DNA of 64,000 nucleotides from assembly GCF_026914265.1 (NCBI RefSeq), contig NC_069124.1:72960402-73024401 (forward strand), read 5' to 3'. Made by a program: the position numbers and the translations under genes. This DNA is from Mya arenaria (Eukaryota; Mollusca; Bivalvia; Myida; Myidae). Under the pieces are notes generated by a model. It did not search any database, was not told the origin of the DNA, and worked only from the letters and a program-made list of their open reading frames with translations. Within the stretch, counting starts at the first letter, position 1. Every line of letters starts with the position of its first letter. Of this stretch, positions 48,093 to 60,629 are shown piece by piece.

Positions 48093-48346
48093 GTTTACTT
48101 ATCTTTAAGTCAATCTCTTACTTATTCAAAACCTTAAATTGATTATTATCATGAAATGTTATGATTATTATCATGAAATGTTATTTATTTATGCACATGC
48201 AAACTGATTTTGTCATAACTTTTCAATCTAAACGACAGTCCGACACACCCCAATTGTATAATTATATGTCTGTCGAAAAGATTGATATGACGGGCGTACA
48301 TTATATGTAATAAAATACGATTAAACTAGATGAAACTTTCACATGT

Positions 48347-48352
48347 TTTATT
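48347..48352 (-). terminator. Candidate polyadenylation signal of the SERF gene
   Basis: AATAAA on the minus strand, about 675 nt past the TAA at 49029-49027. Confidence 0.35.
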
Positions 48353-49026
48353 ATATCATAATGTACACAATATCACTACAGTAGAGCAATGATTAACTGT
48401 TTGTTTACTACTAAACATATCCAAGTAGCCTTCAAATATATGCAGTAATAGAACTAGCATGGAGAATAATTTAGTCTGAACTTTTCATGACTCAATGCCG
48501 AATGAAAATCCGGAATATGACACAAATGATTTTATCATTTTTTTGTGTAAAAATAGACGACGAATAAAAAAGCATATTTATAATGTAAGCATACAAAACA
48601 AATAAGATAGACAACATGAAATAAAGAGCAAAATGATGAATGGCAAATTATGTATCCATTTCTGTTGTGCTTTAATCAAAGAACAATGAGTATCATGTCT
48701 GTAATTAATGCAATATTGACAAAATTGGTTGGCTTAACACAGTGTAGTCACATTAACAGCTAGTTTCCAACTTGTCGATCACAATTCTATATTCAAGATT
48801 TTTCTATTCTCGTTGCGGTGTAACATCTTGAAGCTGAATCACTGCTGAATGAGCTGATTTGTGATACAGTGAACACTGTTTCCTGTATAATGAACACGTA
48901 ACTGATTCTACCAAAGTTAGCACAACAGACAATGGCAACAGTTGTCAGCAAAGTAAAGTGTATCTACTCTCATGCAAAGTTCAAATGAGGGGTCTTCAGA
49001 TGAGTTCCTGTCCTCTTCAGGGGCTG

Positions 49027-52000
49027 TTATTTACTTGCACCTCCCTCCGCCCCTCCTTGCGCACCTCCCTGCTTTGCCAACTGCTTTTGACGCATAATTT
49101 CAGCATCTCTGAAAAACAAACAATGCAACATTACAAGAAGGTCATTCTAAATCAAAGCAACAGAACTGTTGACTTGTTAAAGTACAGGAATTTGTACATT
49201 TTGATTGCTAAAATAATTATTTTTGTCACTCTCCCCTTTGTTGTCAGTTGTTCCATGTTTGAAAGGTTTGCTTTGTTTTCATCTATCAAGTATCTCCCCT
49301 ATCAGAATGGTAACTAGTAGGCGGAAACTAACTGTTTAGTTACCAGAATATTGTCATATACAACCATGCTAGTTATTGAATGTTGTCCTTGACAACAAGT
49401 GGTGTCCTTGACAACATGGTATACAACTCTTACCAACAACTCTCTTGATTGGATTGAACACTCATGCTGAAACATCCATGTATGTGGATAACGTAACTAT
49501 TACCAAAACAAGAGCCGTCGTAAGACAGCGCGCTGGACTACGCCGCTTTGACTTAGAATACAATAACGATGCAATAATACCAAGTTTGGTCTCTTTATGT
49601 CAAACCTAACTAAAACAAGAGATGTTTGTCAAACATTATGCCCCCCCTGAGCGCCATGTTGTCAGGATTATATGGACAATTGAATGAAATATGCATGGAC
49701 TGAAATGATAGCTGATTTGTCACTGACATTGGATGCCATTGAGGCAGTTTTAAGATTATGACCATTCAAAGTTTGAGGATAGAGTGTGTTATGACCATGA
49801 CCTTTGACCCTATGACCTCAAAATTCATAGGAGTCATCAGCTGGTCACCAAAAATCTAAATGTCAAGTTTGAGGGCCATGGGTGCAGGCATTGACAAGTT
49901 ATCACACAGACAAGCTTTTTTCGTTCAAGGTCACTGTAACCTTGACCTTTGACCCGATGACCCCTAAAATCATAAGGGGTCATCTTAAGGACAGACACAA
50001 CACCAAGTCAAGTTTGAGGGCCATGGGTGCAGGCATTGTTGAATTATCACTTGAAACATTTTCGCATTCAAGGTCACTGTGAACTTGACCTTTGACCCAA
50101 TGACTCCTAAAATCAATAAGTGTCATATCCTGGTCAGACCCAACTTCCATGTCAAGTTTGATGATCATAGGTTCAGGCATTGTTGAGATATTACTGGGAG
50201 AAGATTTAACTTTTTTGTGATAAAGGTTACTGTGACCTTGACCTTGGCCCGATGACCCCCAAAGTCAAGAGGGGTCATCTGCTGGTCAGGCACAACCTTA
50301 ATGTCAAGTTTGATGACAAAAGGTCCAGGAATTGTCCAGTTTGCTTTCAAGGTCACTGTGACCTTGACCCCTAAAATCAATAGGGGTCATCTACTGGTCA
50401 GGCCCAACCTCCAAGTCAAGTTTGAGGGCAATGGGTGCAGGCATTGTTGAGTTATCACTCGGACAACCTTTTACCATTCAAAGTCACTGTGACCTTGACC
50501 TTTGGCCCAATGACCCCTAAAATCAAAAGGGGCCATCTATTGGTCAGGCCCAACCTCATAGTCAAGTTTGATGGCCATGGGTGCAGGCATTGTTGAGTTA
50601 TTACTAGGACAACCTTTTACCATTCAAGGTCACTGTGACCTTGACCTTTGGTGCGATGACCCCCAAATAAAAGTGGGGTCATCTCCTGGTCAGGCCCAAT
50701 CTCAAAGTCAATTATGAGGGCCATGGGTGCAGGCATTGTTGAGTTATCACTCGGACAACCTTTTACCATTCAAGGGCACTGTGACCTTGACCTTTGACCA
50801 GATGAGCCCAAAAAACAATAATGGTCATCTACTGGTCAGGCCCAACCTTCATGTCAAGTTTGATGACCATACGTCCAGGATTTGTTGAGTTATCACTCGG
50901 ACAAGCTTTGGTCTACCGACGGACCGACCGACCGACATGCCTGTTCAAAGCAATATACCCCTCTTCTTCGAAGGGGGGCATAATTATTCAATACATAAGG
51001 TGAGTTTGATGCTGCCCTCCTACCAGCCAGCCCAAACAATGACGCAAGTCATTCAAATAACTTGATTTCCCATTATGAAAATGTGGTTAAGAATATACAA
51101 ATATGCCCTTTAAAGGAATTTAAAAAAAAAATTCAAGGGCCATAATTTGTATTTAGGCTTAAAATGGAGTTATGTTTCTTGTTGTAAGATGGGCATTAAT
51201 AATTTTGAAGTTTATTAAGTGCATTTAATGAACGGTATAGAAGTTTTTTTTATTAAAATCCCAACTTGCCCTTAACTTTTACTTGCCTAAAACTTTAACC
51301 TAAGTCAATCAGGGGCCATAACTTGTATTAAGGATATGGAGTTATGTTACCTCATTGGGTGATGGTCCTGAACAATTGTATGAAGTATGAAGTCCATTGA
51401 ATGAAGGGTATAAAAGTTATTAAACAATATCCCAACCTGCCCTAAAACTTAAACCTAAGTTCCATAGTCAATCAGGGGCCATAATTTGTATAAAAGATAA
51501 TATGGAGTTATCTAACCTCATTCTGTGATGGCTTTGAACATCTGTGTGAAGTATTAAGTCAATTGAATGAATGGTATTGGAGTTTTAAGTGAAAATCCCA
51601 ACTTGCCCTAAAACTTTAACCTGCCCTAAAACTTTAACCTAAGTCAATCAGAGGCCATAACTTGTATTTAGGATAATATGGAGTTATGTAACCTCATTGT
51701 GTGATGGATTAAGTCAATTGAACAAAGGATATAGAAGTTATTAATAAATATTCCAACTTGCCCTAATACTTTAACCTAAGTTCCATAGTCAATCAGGGGC
51801 CATAATCTGTGTAAAGAATAATATGGAGTTATCTAACCTCATCATGTGATGGCCCTGAACAACTGCGTGAAGTATTAAGTCAGTTGAATGTAGGGTATTG
51901 GACTTATAAGTGAAAATCCCAACTTGCCCTAAAACTTTAACCGGACGCCGACGCTGGGGCGAGTAGTATAGCCCACCTATTCTTCGAATAGTCGAGCTAA

Positions 52001-53391
52001 AAATTGTTGAGATCATCATACTTTGTGAAATGAAAAAAAAATTCCAAAAAAGTGCTCATGAAATTTACCAGAAGACTCAGACTAGGAGCATAATTATGTT
52101 GAGTTCTAGACCAATAATAACATCAAATAGTATCCATCCTTTTCAATGATGAAAGTTGTAAATGGTGCGTTTTGAAGCTTAAGACAGATTTAACCGCAGG
52201 AGTGAGGACAAAGAATGCTCTTAAAATTTAATTCATGGATAATAGTGTTAGATACATGTATGCAATTGACCTCCACACTTAGAAGGACGTAAATGATTTT
52301 TGAGGTACTCATTCAATTTAAAAAGAAAGGAGTTAAGCTACTCATTTGGTCATTTCTTATCAATTGTTTAATATCATTCCGAAATAACTGATCAACAAGA
52401 GTGGTAACTGTTGCGAATACATGGCAAAGTTATGACTTTTTTTAATTGTGTTAATTAAGCAGATGAAGGACCATAACTCTGAAAGCTGAGAATGGCTGGT
52501 TATCAATATCAAGTTTGGTGATGCTCAGACTAAAGCTCATTTAGTTACGGCGCGGACAACATTAAGTTTGTGTAATTTAGGCAATTCAAAGGACATAAAT
52601 CTGAAGTTAATGTGGATTCATGGCTGGTAATCAAACTTTGTTTAGAAATTCTGCTCATACACATATTTTCCAAAATAAGAGTTGATTACACAAAAGCTTT
52701 TGGAGTTAAGAGTGTTGACAATGCAGGCGATGTAATACAAAATCTGGAATGAGTCTGCCATGCAGGCGACACAAAACGAAATACAGTTATGTGCCTTGTT
52801 TAAAGGAATGAGCAAGTCAGGACAAAATGATGCTTTTCAAGATTGGAAGCAGGAAAAAAATATTGGTAGCCAAACAGGATTCCACCAAAATAATGAAGGC
52901 ATGTACAGGACAAGTGCAGGAGGGTTTCACCTCCTGTTGAAATATATTAGCATACATAGTGTAAAAAGTGCAATTTTCTGTATTTTCAATAAATTTTAAG
53001 TAAGGATTTTACATTAGAAATTCTTTGTTTTTAAATAAAATGCAAGAACATCATAAAAAATATGAACTGATTTTGTGGATATAACAAATAAACATAAATC
53101 AAAGCAAGTGTATAAATAATCAAAATTATTATAATACATACACTTAGATCATTTATCAAATCCAGAAAGTGCATGCATGCAAAGTTTCAATTACAACCTT
53201 ATATTTTAGGAACCAATGACCCACAATGAACAATTATAAATAATAAAACTTGTTTGAAGTGACTGACCGGTGTTTTCTCTCTTCCAGTGTAAGACCCTTG
53301 TTAGCTCCTTTATCTCCAGCAGCCTTCTTCTTCTCCTTCTCTTTTTGAAGTTTAACTGCCTTCTCTCGAGACTTCTCACGCTGGTTCCCTC
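49027..53391 (-). CDS. SERF (4F5) family protein, last two coding exons
   Basis: SERF proteins are small, highly charged and disordered; family members modify amyloid aggregation and bind nucleic acids. Exon 53268-53391 reads GNQREKSREKAVKLQKEKEK then GLTLEERKHR. Exon 49027-49108 completes RDAEIMRQKQLAKQ and ends GGAQGGAEGGASK-TAA. Borders are AG/GT and phases agree. The GNQRE start and the D-EIM-QKQ segment match human SERF2. The Gly-rich tail is not in human SERF2. The first exon need only supply a start and one base of an Arg codon (M-x-R); the best candidate is 58780-58789, giving 71 residues. The intron at 49109-53267 is loaded with tandem dispersed repeats. Confidence 0.85.
49615..50990. 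repeat. AGGTCA-rich tandem dispersed repeat in the SERF intron
   Basis: Begins AACAAGAGATGTTTGTCAAA at about 49615 and ends with CTTCTTCGAAGGGGGGCATA at about 50983. Between them lie about eight units of roughly 140-150 bp, each with AAGGTCACTGTGACCTTGAC (a perfect AGGTCA-CTG-TGACCT palindrome in several copies), GACCCCTAAAATCAATAGGG, and GCCATGGGTGCAGGCATTGT. The palindrome is the estrogen-response-element consensus. Same type as 40290-41140 but a different subfamily. Confidence 0.85.
51100..51995. repeat. Tandem repeat of about 165 bp, five copies, in the SERF intron
   Basis: Units carry AGGGGCCATAATTTGTAT, ATATGGAGTTATCTAACCTC, TGAAGTATTAAGTCAATTGA and CCCAACTTGCCCTAAAACTT. Unit starts fall near 51137, 51310, 51474, 51650 and 51797. 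The array stops at ACCGGACGCCGACGCTGGGG plus CTATTCTTCGAATAGTCGAG, an ending shared with the repeat at 32399-32740. Confidence 0.8.
51996..53267. other. Rest of the SERF intron, nothing recognised
   Basis: AT-rich. A stretch at 52440-52640 (GGACCATAACTCTGAAAG and a similar second copy) looks like two degraded repeat units. Confidence 0.4.
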
Positions 53392-56300
53392 CTGAAAGAG
53401 TAAGACCAGGGTAAGTATAGTTATGTAATGTTTATATATTACTGTATAATTATGATAATATTAGCTTATGTTTTTAATAGCCCTCTAAGCTTCATGTGAT
53501 TATATAATACTCTTCAGCCAATGTTGATAACATTTGAAAGATAAAAAAAGAGTAGATGGTTGTTTTTGGTCACATATTTTTTGCTATTAATGTCCTGTTT
53601 AATACAAGCATAAGCTGTTCTGTTATTCAATCACTAACCAGCCAAAACTTATTATCAAATGCAGTATGAAGAACACAGTGCTTTTGAATGCTTAACAAAC
53701 CAAATTGCACAGAATATTTTTTCACATATACATTACTGCACACAGAAGAATAGTGATACATTACAATGAAAATCAATCCTGTGTTCATACTACATGTATT
53801 TGAATTATCAAGAGGTGGACAAACTTCACCATACAAATCCTAACAACAGTTACTACAAGATGGCCTGGGTTTTTAATTAAATTTGATTTTTAATGGACTC
53901 ATTTAATTAAGTGAACAAAGAACAATTGGAAAATGAATGCTCCTTCAGGTACTGTATGTAAATTCTATTATTACCGGTATATACTGAGTCAAGGTAGATT
54001 TTAAAGAAAGCACATATTCTGCAATTTCTTTAGTTTCTATGTCTTGTTTTAATTTTCTATTGAGTGATAATATAAATAATTAGTATAAAACATATACTGC
54101 AATAAAAACAGTACATAAATATATATATATTCATTTTCAATAAATTTTATTCATTTCAATAAATTAACCTTACTTCACAATAACCTTGATGCCCTTTACT
54201 AGTTGAAATATTCATAGAAAACAAAGGAATATTTATGAAATAAAAAATACTTTTTAGTGTGACCTTTTGGGTATATTTAAAGTTTCCTTTTATTGTATTG
54301 TCACATTTTATTCTCTCTAAAAGTCATAAGAACAACATCTGAAATAATCAGAATGGCCTTAACTTAATGGTATGTATAGTGGTAGACAAACCCAGTAAAT
54401 TTTGAATTGGAAAAACTAAGCGAAAACTGTGAAAGAAACAAGAGTTGTTAGCAATGTGATACATCAGTAAGAAAGATTAATTCAATGCATTGTACATAAC
54501 GTTATTAATTTCATGTCAGTTTTCAGGGCTTTTTCTATAGTACCCACGGGTCCAAAGCAAAATATATGATATTTTTCCCAATCTGGTCTAAAAAAATAAT
54601 TGTTTGGTTAGGGTAACATCCTTTTCAAAAAAAGGTAGGTTGGGTAGGCTTTTTTTTAAATTAGGCTTTATATTAGTATGTTATTTACATCATTGGATAA
54701 TGGTGTTAAAGTTATCTCCTGTATCAGCATTTAAGGTTTTCAACTAAAAAAGTGAAAAGCAAAAACATTTAAAACGGTAGGGTCGGCGCCTATTCCGTAG
54801 GTAGGGTCGGGTTACATGAACCAAATGTATTTTTTTTAGGCCTCTTCAGAAAAAAATCCTAATCAAACAAAAGCAAAAAAAACTTTTTTATGGAAGTCTT
54901 TTTACCTGTACTGGTTCATTCAGTATCCTAATAAACTATATGTGTTATGAGATGTAAATTTTTGGAACTAATTGAAATCAGAAATTATTGATTTTCATCA
55001 CATTCAGAGATCTATCAGTTTGAAACATTAATTACATTATGTGTCATAATTTATTGCAATAGATATTTATACCCCAAGGACTGATATTTCAGCCTTTTAA
55101 GGTCTTTTGCAAGGGAAAAAACACTAATATATAAAAATTTCCTGATTCGCAGGAGACTTTAAAATTTCCCCATTTATGAATATTCACGACTCAAAATTTC
55201 CCAAAATGTCTAGGGTCTTTTTCCCAAAATGGGCAGAAAAAGACCTGGTTTTAGACACTTAACTTTTTTCTTGCATCATATGGTGTCTATTCCCTTTAAT
55301 ACTTTAAAAAAAAAAAGATTAAGTACAGGACATATCTTTTGGTACGACCAGGATAGGGTACGAAAATCACAGTCATCTTTATTCTTTACTTGTCTTTGGA
55401 TGAACTATTTTTAATATTGTGACATTAAGGAACTCAATGGCATTTGAATTCATAAATATTGTCAACATAGCACAGCCACTGAAACTAGGCCGTCATCTTA
55501 ATTCTAGGACCTAGATTTGTGAACTTTAGGTTACCACATTTTAATTAAGCCAATGCCACTTTAATCAAATTGGTTTTTGTGAAAAATAGTCAAACAAATA
55601 TTCAAAAATGTTTTTTTTTTATTTCAGCTTGAAATTAATATTTTAAGTATTTTGTAAACAATTATATAGAACTATTATATGTCAAATTATTCTTTATTTT
55701 ACTCGCAGTGGGGAAAAGGAATTTATACCATACAGTACATGTGAGCTCTACCGGCGGTAGGTAAAATATACCGGTTTTGCGACCCTTCTAACGCCATACT
55801 GCTTTTCCGTCCAAATCTACCGCTATTGAAAGCTTTTTTTAAAAAAACTCAAAATTAAATCAAATTGGCCCTAAAAATATTTTAAAAACCTCATTTCATA
55901 TAAACCATGCTAAAATTCCATATTTAACTGTCACTTTAAAGAACATGGTGCAATAGACAACTTGTCAAATCACTTCACACTTCGACCGAGATCGTTGCTA
56001 AATTACAAGTACAGTACAAAAGACCACTAATCAGCATTCTTTGTTAATTGGCATCCTATTAATCAGCATTTTTGTAAATATCAATGATATTATAAAACAT
56101 TAAAGAAAACAACATTTCAAAGGTGTTATTTATTATCTACAGTGTATAAAATTTTCGGCATTTTGCCAGGAAAATTGACATACACAATTCTGCAGTTGTC
56201 TGCACTTACACTCTCGGTGACTCTGACCTGTTTTGGCAGTCTGACTTGATTTTTTAGCAGCTCTTCTGAATATAAAATTGTTTTTACAAGCCAGAGGTAA

Positions 56301-56585
56301 TATTCCTTCTGTTTCTCAATCAAAAACACTGACATTTGACAAGTCTCTTAACCATGATGCATTTTATGCGTATTTTCCGAATATCTAAAAATAGTAACAT
56401 ATATATCAAATTTTTGTTTACATCCTTTCCATCATTGTTTTTGACTGAAAATTAAAGGAATTAGATATTCTACCACTTTTGAACCCAAACTAACGCATTT
56501 GAGACCTAAATTTACCTCTCTGGCATTGCCAAAGGCTAGCCTGTTTATACCCAAGACAAAACTGTCCCCAAGTTTATTTCTAATA
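53392..56585. other. Probable SERF first intron or 5' flank, unrecognised
   Basis: AT-rich with no gene. About 54530-54870 holds TAGGGTCGG-type motifs (near 54780 and 54805) that look like an old dispersed repeat; I could not define its ends. Confidence 0.35.
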
Positions 56586-57499
56586 CTGTGAAATCATTAA
56601 TGTTCGTGGGGCATTAATGTTCGTCGTTTTCGAGGGTCGGGTGATCCACGAATTCAAGATCCCACGAAGTATAGACCCTTTATTCACTTTTTCAATTGCC
56701 ATGTTATGTACATACTCGGGTTTAATCGTTACAGAGGTCGCATTATTCCAGCGTAAATATCCCTCTCTCTTTATATCTTACTATCATCGTTTTGTTAATA
56801 TAATGTATCTGCCTTTAACAAATAATAAACCAAATCATTTAAATGTGTTTTATGAACCAAATGACAGAAGCACGTGCCTAAACGTGTGTTGTTCATGAAA
56901 ATCTCCAGGCTAATAAGATGAGTGTCGGTACTCGATTTTTTTCTTTAATGAAATAATTAATCAATTACATTGGAGGCCCTGAGCACCCACGTGACAATGT
57001 TCAAAACAACGCGTTCAATACACTCATTAAACAAAAACGTGTGAAAAGATTGAAATTATGTTATGAAATGAGATGATTTTCAAAGTGATTTAATTTGTAA
57101 ACATCAGCTTTCTTTTGGGATTGTTTTCTCAAATATACGGACCTTCTCGGTGTTTTCACAGTTTGCAAAATTCTTAATTGGCATTCAATGGCTTCGCCTA
57201 TCCGTATTTACGATCAGGGTACATCTTTTTTATGACCTTAATTTCAAATTAAATCGATAACTGACACGGGTATATGCACTAATTGGCATGTCATACCTCT
57301 TTAGCAAGTGTCATAAACCGTGTGTCGTAGAAGACTGAAATCACGGGCAAGCACGTGGAGATAATGCAGACAATCTAGGACGATCACAGTTTTGATTTTT
57401 TTTTCAAAAATGAAAAACCACGAATTCAAGTACCCACGAAATTGGAATTTTTCGGCAAACCACGAAATTTCATGACAACGAATTTAAATGATTTCACAG
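56586..57499. mobile_element. Non-autonomous TIR element (914 bp), Tc1/mariner-like ends
   Basis: The left end CTGTGAAATCATTAATGTTC and the inverted right end CTGTGAAATCATTTAAATTC form the TIR, with TA on each side (56584-56585, 57500-57501). Subterminal CACGAATTCAAG blocks occur on both sides. No transposase is seen. The TA flanks suggest Tc1/mariner mobilisation; I recall this TIR as widespread in bivalves. Confidence 0.8.
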
Positions 57500-58146
57500 T
57501 ACACCATTCTTGAAACACATTCAAATGCCAAAGTTTTTAGTGAGTGTCTTGAATTTTGATTTTCACCCAATTTTAAATTGACGTTATGGGTGAAATACCC
57601 AATTGCTTCAATTCTAATCTGGGGCACTAAAATACTCAACGAAATAGATGAAATCTCAAAACTGTTGCTAAGGCAAGCCTCAACATTGACCAAGATCACC
57701 GAATTGTCGAAAAACATAAACAAACGTTGTTTTAACAGGTGTTCGAGATTTGTATCCTGTACCGATATTGACCGTCAACCAGTTATTTCTAGTTCTACGA
57801 TATGAAAATTGAAAAGAGTTTGTAATTTGACATAACGAAAGGAAATTGAAGCAAGATAATAATAATTATCAAAAGAAAAAGACAACATAAAATACAAAAA
57901 CATATTACGTGTCATTGTTTATGTCTCGTCGAGATAACAAAGTTTTAAATGATAATTTGAATGAATTTCACTCCAGACGTCAGCAATCAAAACACAGGAA
58001 GTAGCCTTTGCGCCTGCGTAAATATCAAAAGATACACCCAACAGTTTATATTTATTGACCGAAATGTATTTGTGTTTGAAAAATCTTAAACGCAGTGAGC
58101 TCCCTTTACCAAGGGTTATGTTGAAATTACAGGGTACACTAATTTA

Positions 58147-58320
58147 CAGGGTGTGTATATTACCACGTGATAAATTGCGTCATGAATGATACGTCGGAAG
58201 GCAATATTCTGATTCGAATAAAGACTTTAAACAAAGATAACTTCACTATTTCTTCACCATTTTAAATAACTTCCGAAATAAGATTCATGACGTAATTTTT
58301 CAAGTGGTATACACACACTG
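58147..58320. mobile_element. Solo MITE (174 bp) of the family seen at 9819-12307
   Basis: The left end CAGGGTGTGTATATTACCAC and the inverted right end CAGTGTGTGTATACCACTTG are TIRs of about 40 bp. ATTTA is duplicated on both sides (58142-58146, 58321-58325), a 5-bp target duplication. The inside shares TACGTCGGAAGGCAATATT and TTCTTCACCATTTTAAAT with the split copy at 9.8 kb. Confidence 0.85.
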
Positions 58321-58779
58321 ATTTAATACCCAGTTAAATGCTTGCGATACTACACGTCGTGCAAACAGTGCAAAAGCAGAGCTTAACGGTCACGTTATGA
58401 CACAGTAAGGCCTGCAAATGTTGACAGTGTGTGTAACATTGAATAGTTTTCCTAACTGAAGCTTCGGGAAAAACTCTAGGTTTCAGTATACCTCGTTAAT
58501 TAGGTTCAAATAGCAACAAGTACCAACAATAATCTGTTGAGACTTTTAGAGACTTATTTGTCATGAAAAGGGCCAGTTCTTTGGGCAAGCAGTGATCAGT
58601 CCAAAATAAGTCAACAGAAGAAGTTCTGTTTTGAATGAAATTTCATCCCGCAATACAAATGCTATGATAAGTTTGAGTTGTCTATACAATGAAATGGCAG
58701 AACTAATTGTCAAACACTTTCATTTGAAGTTGCAATTGTGGGTAGTAAACGTTGTCTGGTTTAATTTTGTAGTACTTAC

Positions 58780-58789
58780 GACTGATCAT
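58780..58789 (-). CDS. Candidate first coding exon of the SERF gene
   Basis: On the minus strand ATGATCAGTC is followed by GTAAGTAC, a strong donor. The phase fits the exon at 53391: ATG ATC AGT C + GA gives MISR, then GNQRE. Other SERF proteins start MTRGNQRE or MARGNQRE, so MIS is unusual. Only phase, ATG and donor support it; the intron would be 5.4 kb. Confidence 0.3.
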
Positions 58790-59193
58790 AATTTCCGAAG
58801 CTGTCTAAGCAACCCTGAGCCACAACATGAGCATGCAGAATTTGCACCGATGTAAGCTTCATCTATCAAAAGTCCATTACCTGTTATTGTGTCACAGGTA
58901 CATCTTCATGCTATAGACTTATTGGTTCTATGGTACTGCACCAGGGAAGCTTTTTCCCTCTCTCTCACTTGGGCGGTATGCTCTCTTTACTATAGTGTCC
59001 TAGCTGTTTTTCAGGAATTGTGTGTAGGACACTGTGTGAAATGGATGCGGTCACCCAACAAGTCATCTGGCCATGCCATTCAACTGAATAAGATTGAAGC
59101 ATATTTGCCTGTTTGAAGGACTAGTACTAATTTTCCATTACACTTACAGTCAGAGACATTTGTTCGCCTTTACACATGATTCCACGTTCTTGA

Positions 59194-59208
59194 CCCCCCC
59201 CCCCCCCC
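59194..59208. repeat. Poly(C) tract
   Basis: Fifteen consecutive C. Confidence 0.9.
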
Positions 59209-60514
59209 GAGGGTTAATTTACACCTGTGGGTATTTGCGTTTATATGTACATCTTTGCCCCCGAGGTGAATGCCATCATATAAACCAAACACAAGTGACC
59301 TACTTTTTTGTCTGAACATGACCCATGATCAAAATCTACTAAGAATTCACAGCAAAAATAATCTGAATTTCACGAAGATAAAATTGAACAAGAACGTCCC
59401 TGGGTGAATGCCAATGCTTGTCATCTTTTTTTAAACCGAAAAAGTGGCATAACTCGACAAATATTTATGTCCTAGTTATCGGCTTTGGCATGCATTTTGT
59501 CCCTGGTGGCATGTGCATATATTGAACACATTTTTCTATGAGCAAATTTTACGAAATAATATTTCATGCCATCAAAAAGCTAAGTATTTTTACTATGTAT
59601 AGTACAAAACCTCTGTGCATTGATCTTATTGCTTGGTGCCGTCTTATCAGATATCCGATCTGAGTATCTTGCTGTGCAGTTTTGGAGGTTTTATTATAGA
59701 AATGGACCCTAAATGGCCCTGAGCCAATAAACAATTACACAGGAAATTGGCCCCTACCGTGACAACAGTACAATAAGCAGGAGATGCACAAACATTCTTT
59801 AAACTCTCAAAACATTGTTGAGTAGGTAGTCTAGGGCAGTATGTCATAAAGATATAGTTGCAATGCAATTTGCTCTATTATCCAAGATATGATAAAATCT
59901 TCTTCGTTTATTTTAAGTCAACTCCTTATTACCCCAAAACATGTCGCAAAGGGTGCAAATTCTACTCCCCAAAAAAGTGTTCCTCAAAACTTAATAAGAC
60001 ATGAACTTTTGAAACGTTGTTATTGTTGGCCTTCCCCACCCTCTTTTGCACTATGGAAGGCCCTTAACGGCTGGAAGAGCAAATAGTAATTGATCATGAA
60101 TGACTCTCAAACGTTTATTTCTTTTTTCAGAAAATTATTTCAAATATAATTAAACACATTACAGGAAGATGGTTATTTGCAATTATTAATATGCCATGCT
60201 TTAAAATGTTCAATAACATTTGATCAGATAATACATTTTTTATTATGTATAGACTAGAATAATTTGAGATCGTGTTTAGCTATATTGTTTGATTATTGAT
60301 TTGTTTATTGAACGTGTTTGCATGTGCTGATCATATCTATCGGTATTCAAAGTTTGAGTAATTTGCATTTCATTTACATGTAGTTTTTTTTTTCTTTTTG
60401 ATCGAATTTTGCCATCCGGATAGAGCTACAAGTAGACTTTTGTGAATTTATACCTTGAACATTTCTGATTGTTTAACGATTTGGATACTTTTTAATTTCC
60501 AATGTTAGAGCAAG

Positions 60515-60629
60515 ATGGGTATAAGAACTCTAGCTGTGCAAATTGACGATCTTAAACAAGAATACTTTCCCGGAAACCAGGTATCTGGCCGGGTCGTGCT
60601 GGAAATTAGCGAAGAACTTAAAGTCAGAA
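60515..60629 (+). CDS. Alpha-arrestin (ARRDC-like) protein, first coding exon only
   Basis: ATG at 60515 opens MGIRTLAVQIDDLKQEYFPG, followed by NQVSGRVVLEISEELKVR, and a strong GTAAGT donor follows at 60630. YFPGNQVSGRVVLEI matches the first beta-strands of the arrestin N domain in ARRDC/TXNIP proteins (typically Y-PGE-VSGRV-VE-S---KVR). These adaptors recruit Nedd4-type ligases to membrane cargo. The exon ends in phase 1; the next exon was not found up to 64000, so the gene continues past the window. The intron that follows carries the large GC-cassette foldback array. Confidence 0.85.

Larger units (their letters stand above)
58326..60514. other. Intergenic between SERF and the alpha-arrestin gene
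   Basis: Apart from the candidate SERF exon and the poly(C) tract, no gene was seen. It presumably holds the divergent promoters of SERF (leftward) and the arrestin gene (rightward), but I could not place them. Confidence 0.4.

Noticed and set aside
52760-52999. A 79-aa plus-strand open frame in the SERF intron
   Set aside because: No family features, ends in AT-rich sequence, and lies antisense within an intron.
57212-57224. Alternative SERF first exon (ATG, 13 nt, GTAAAT donor, right phase)
   Set aside because: It lies inside the TIR element at 56586-57499 and has a weaker donor than the candidate at 58780-58789.
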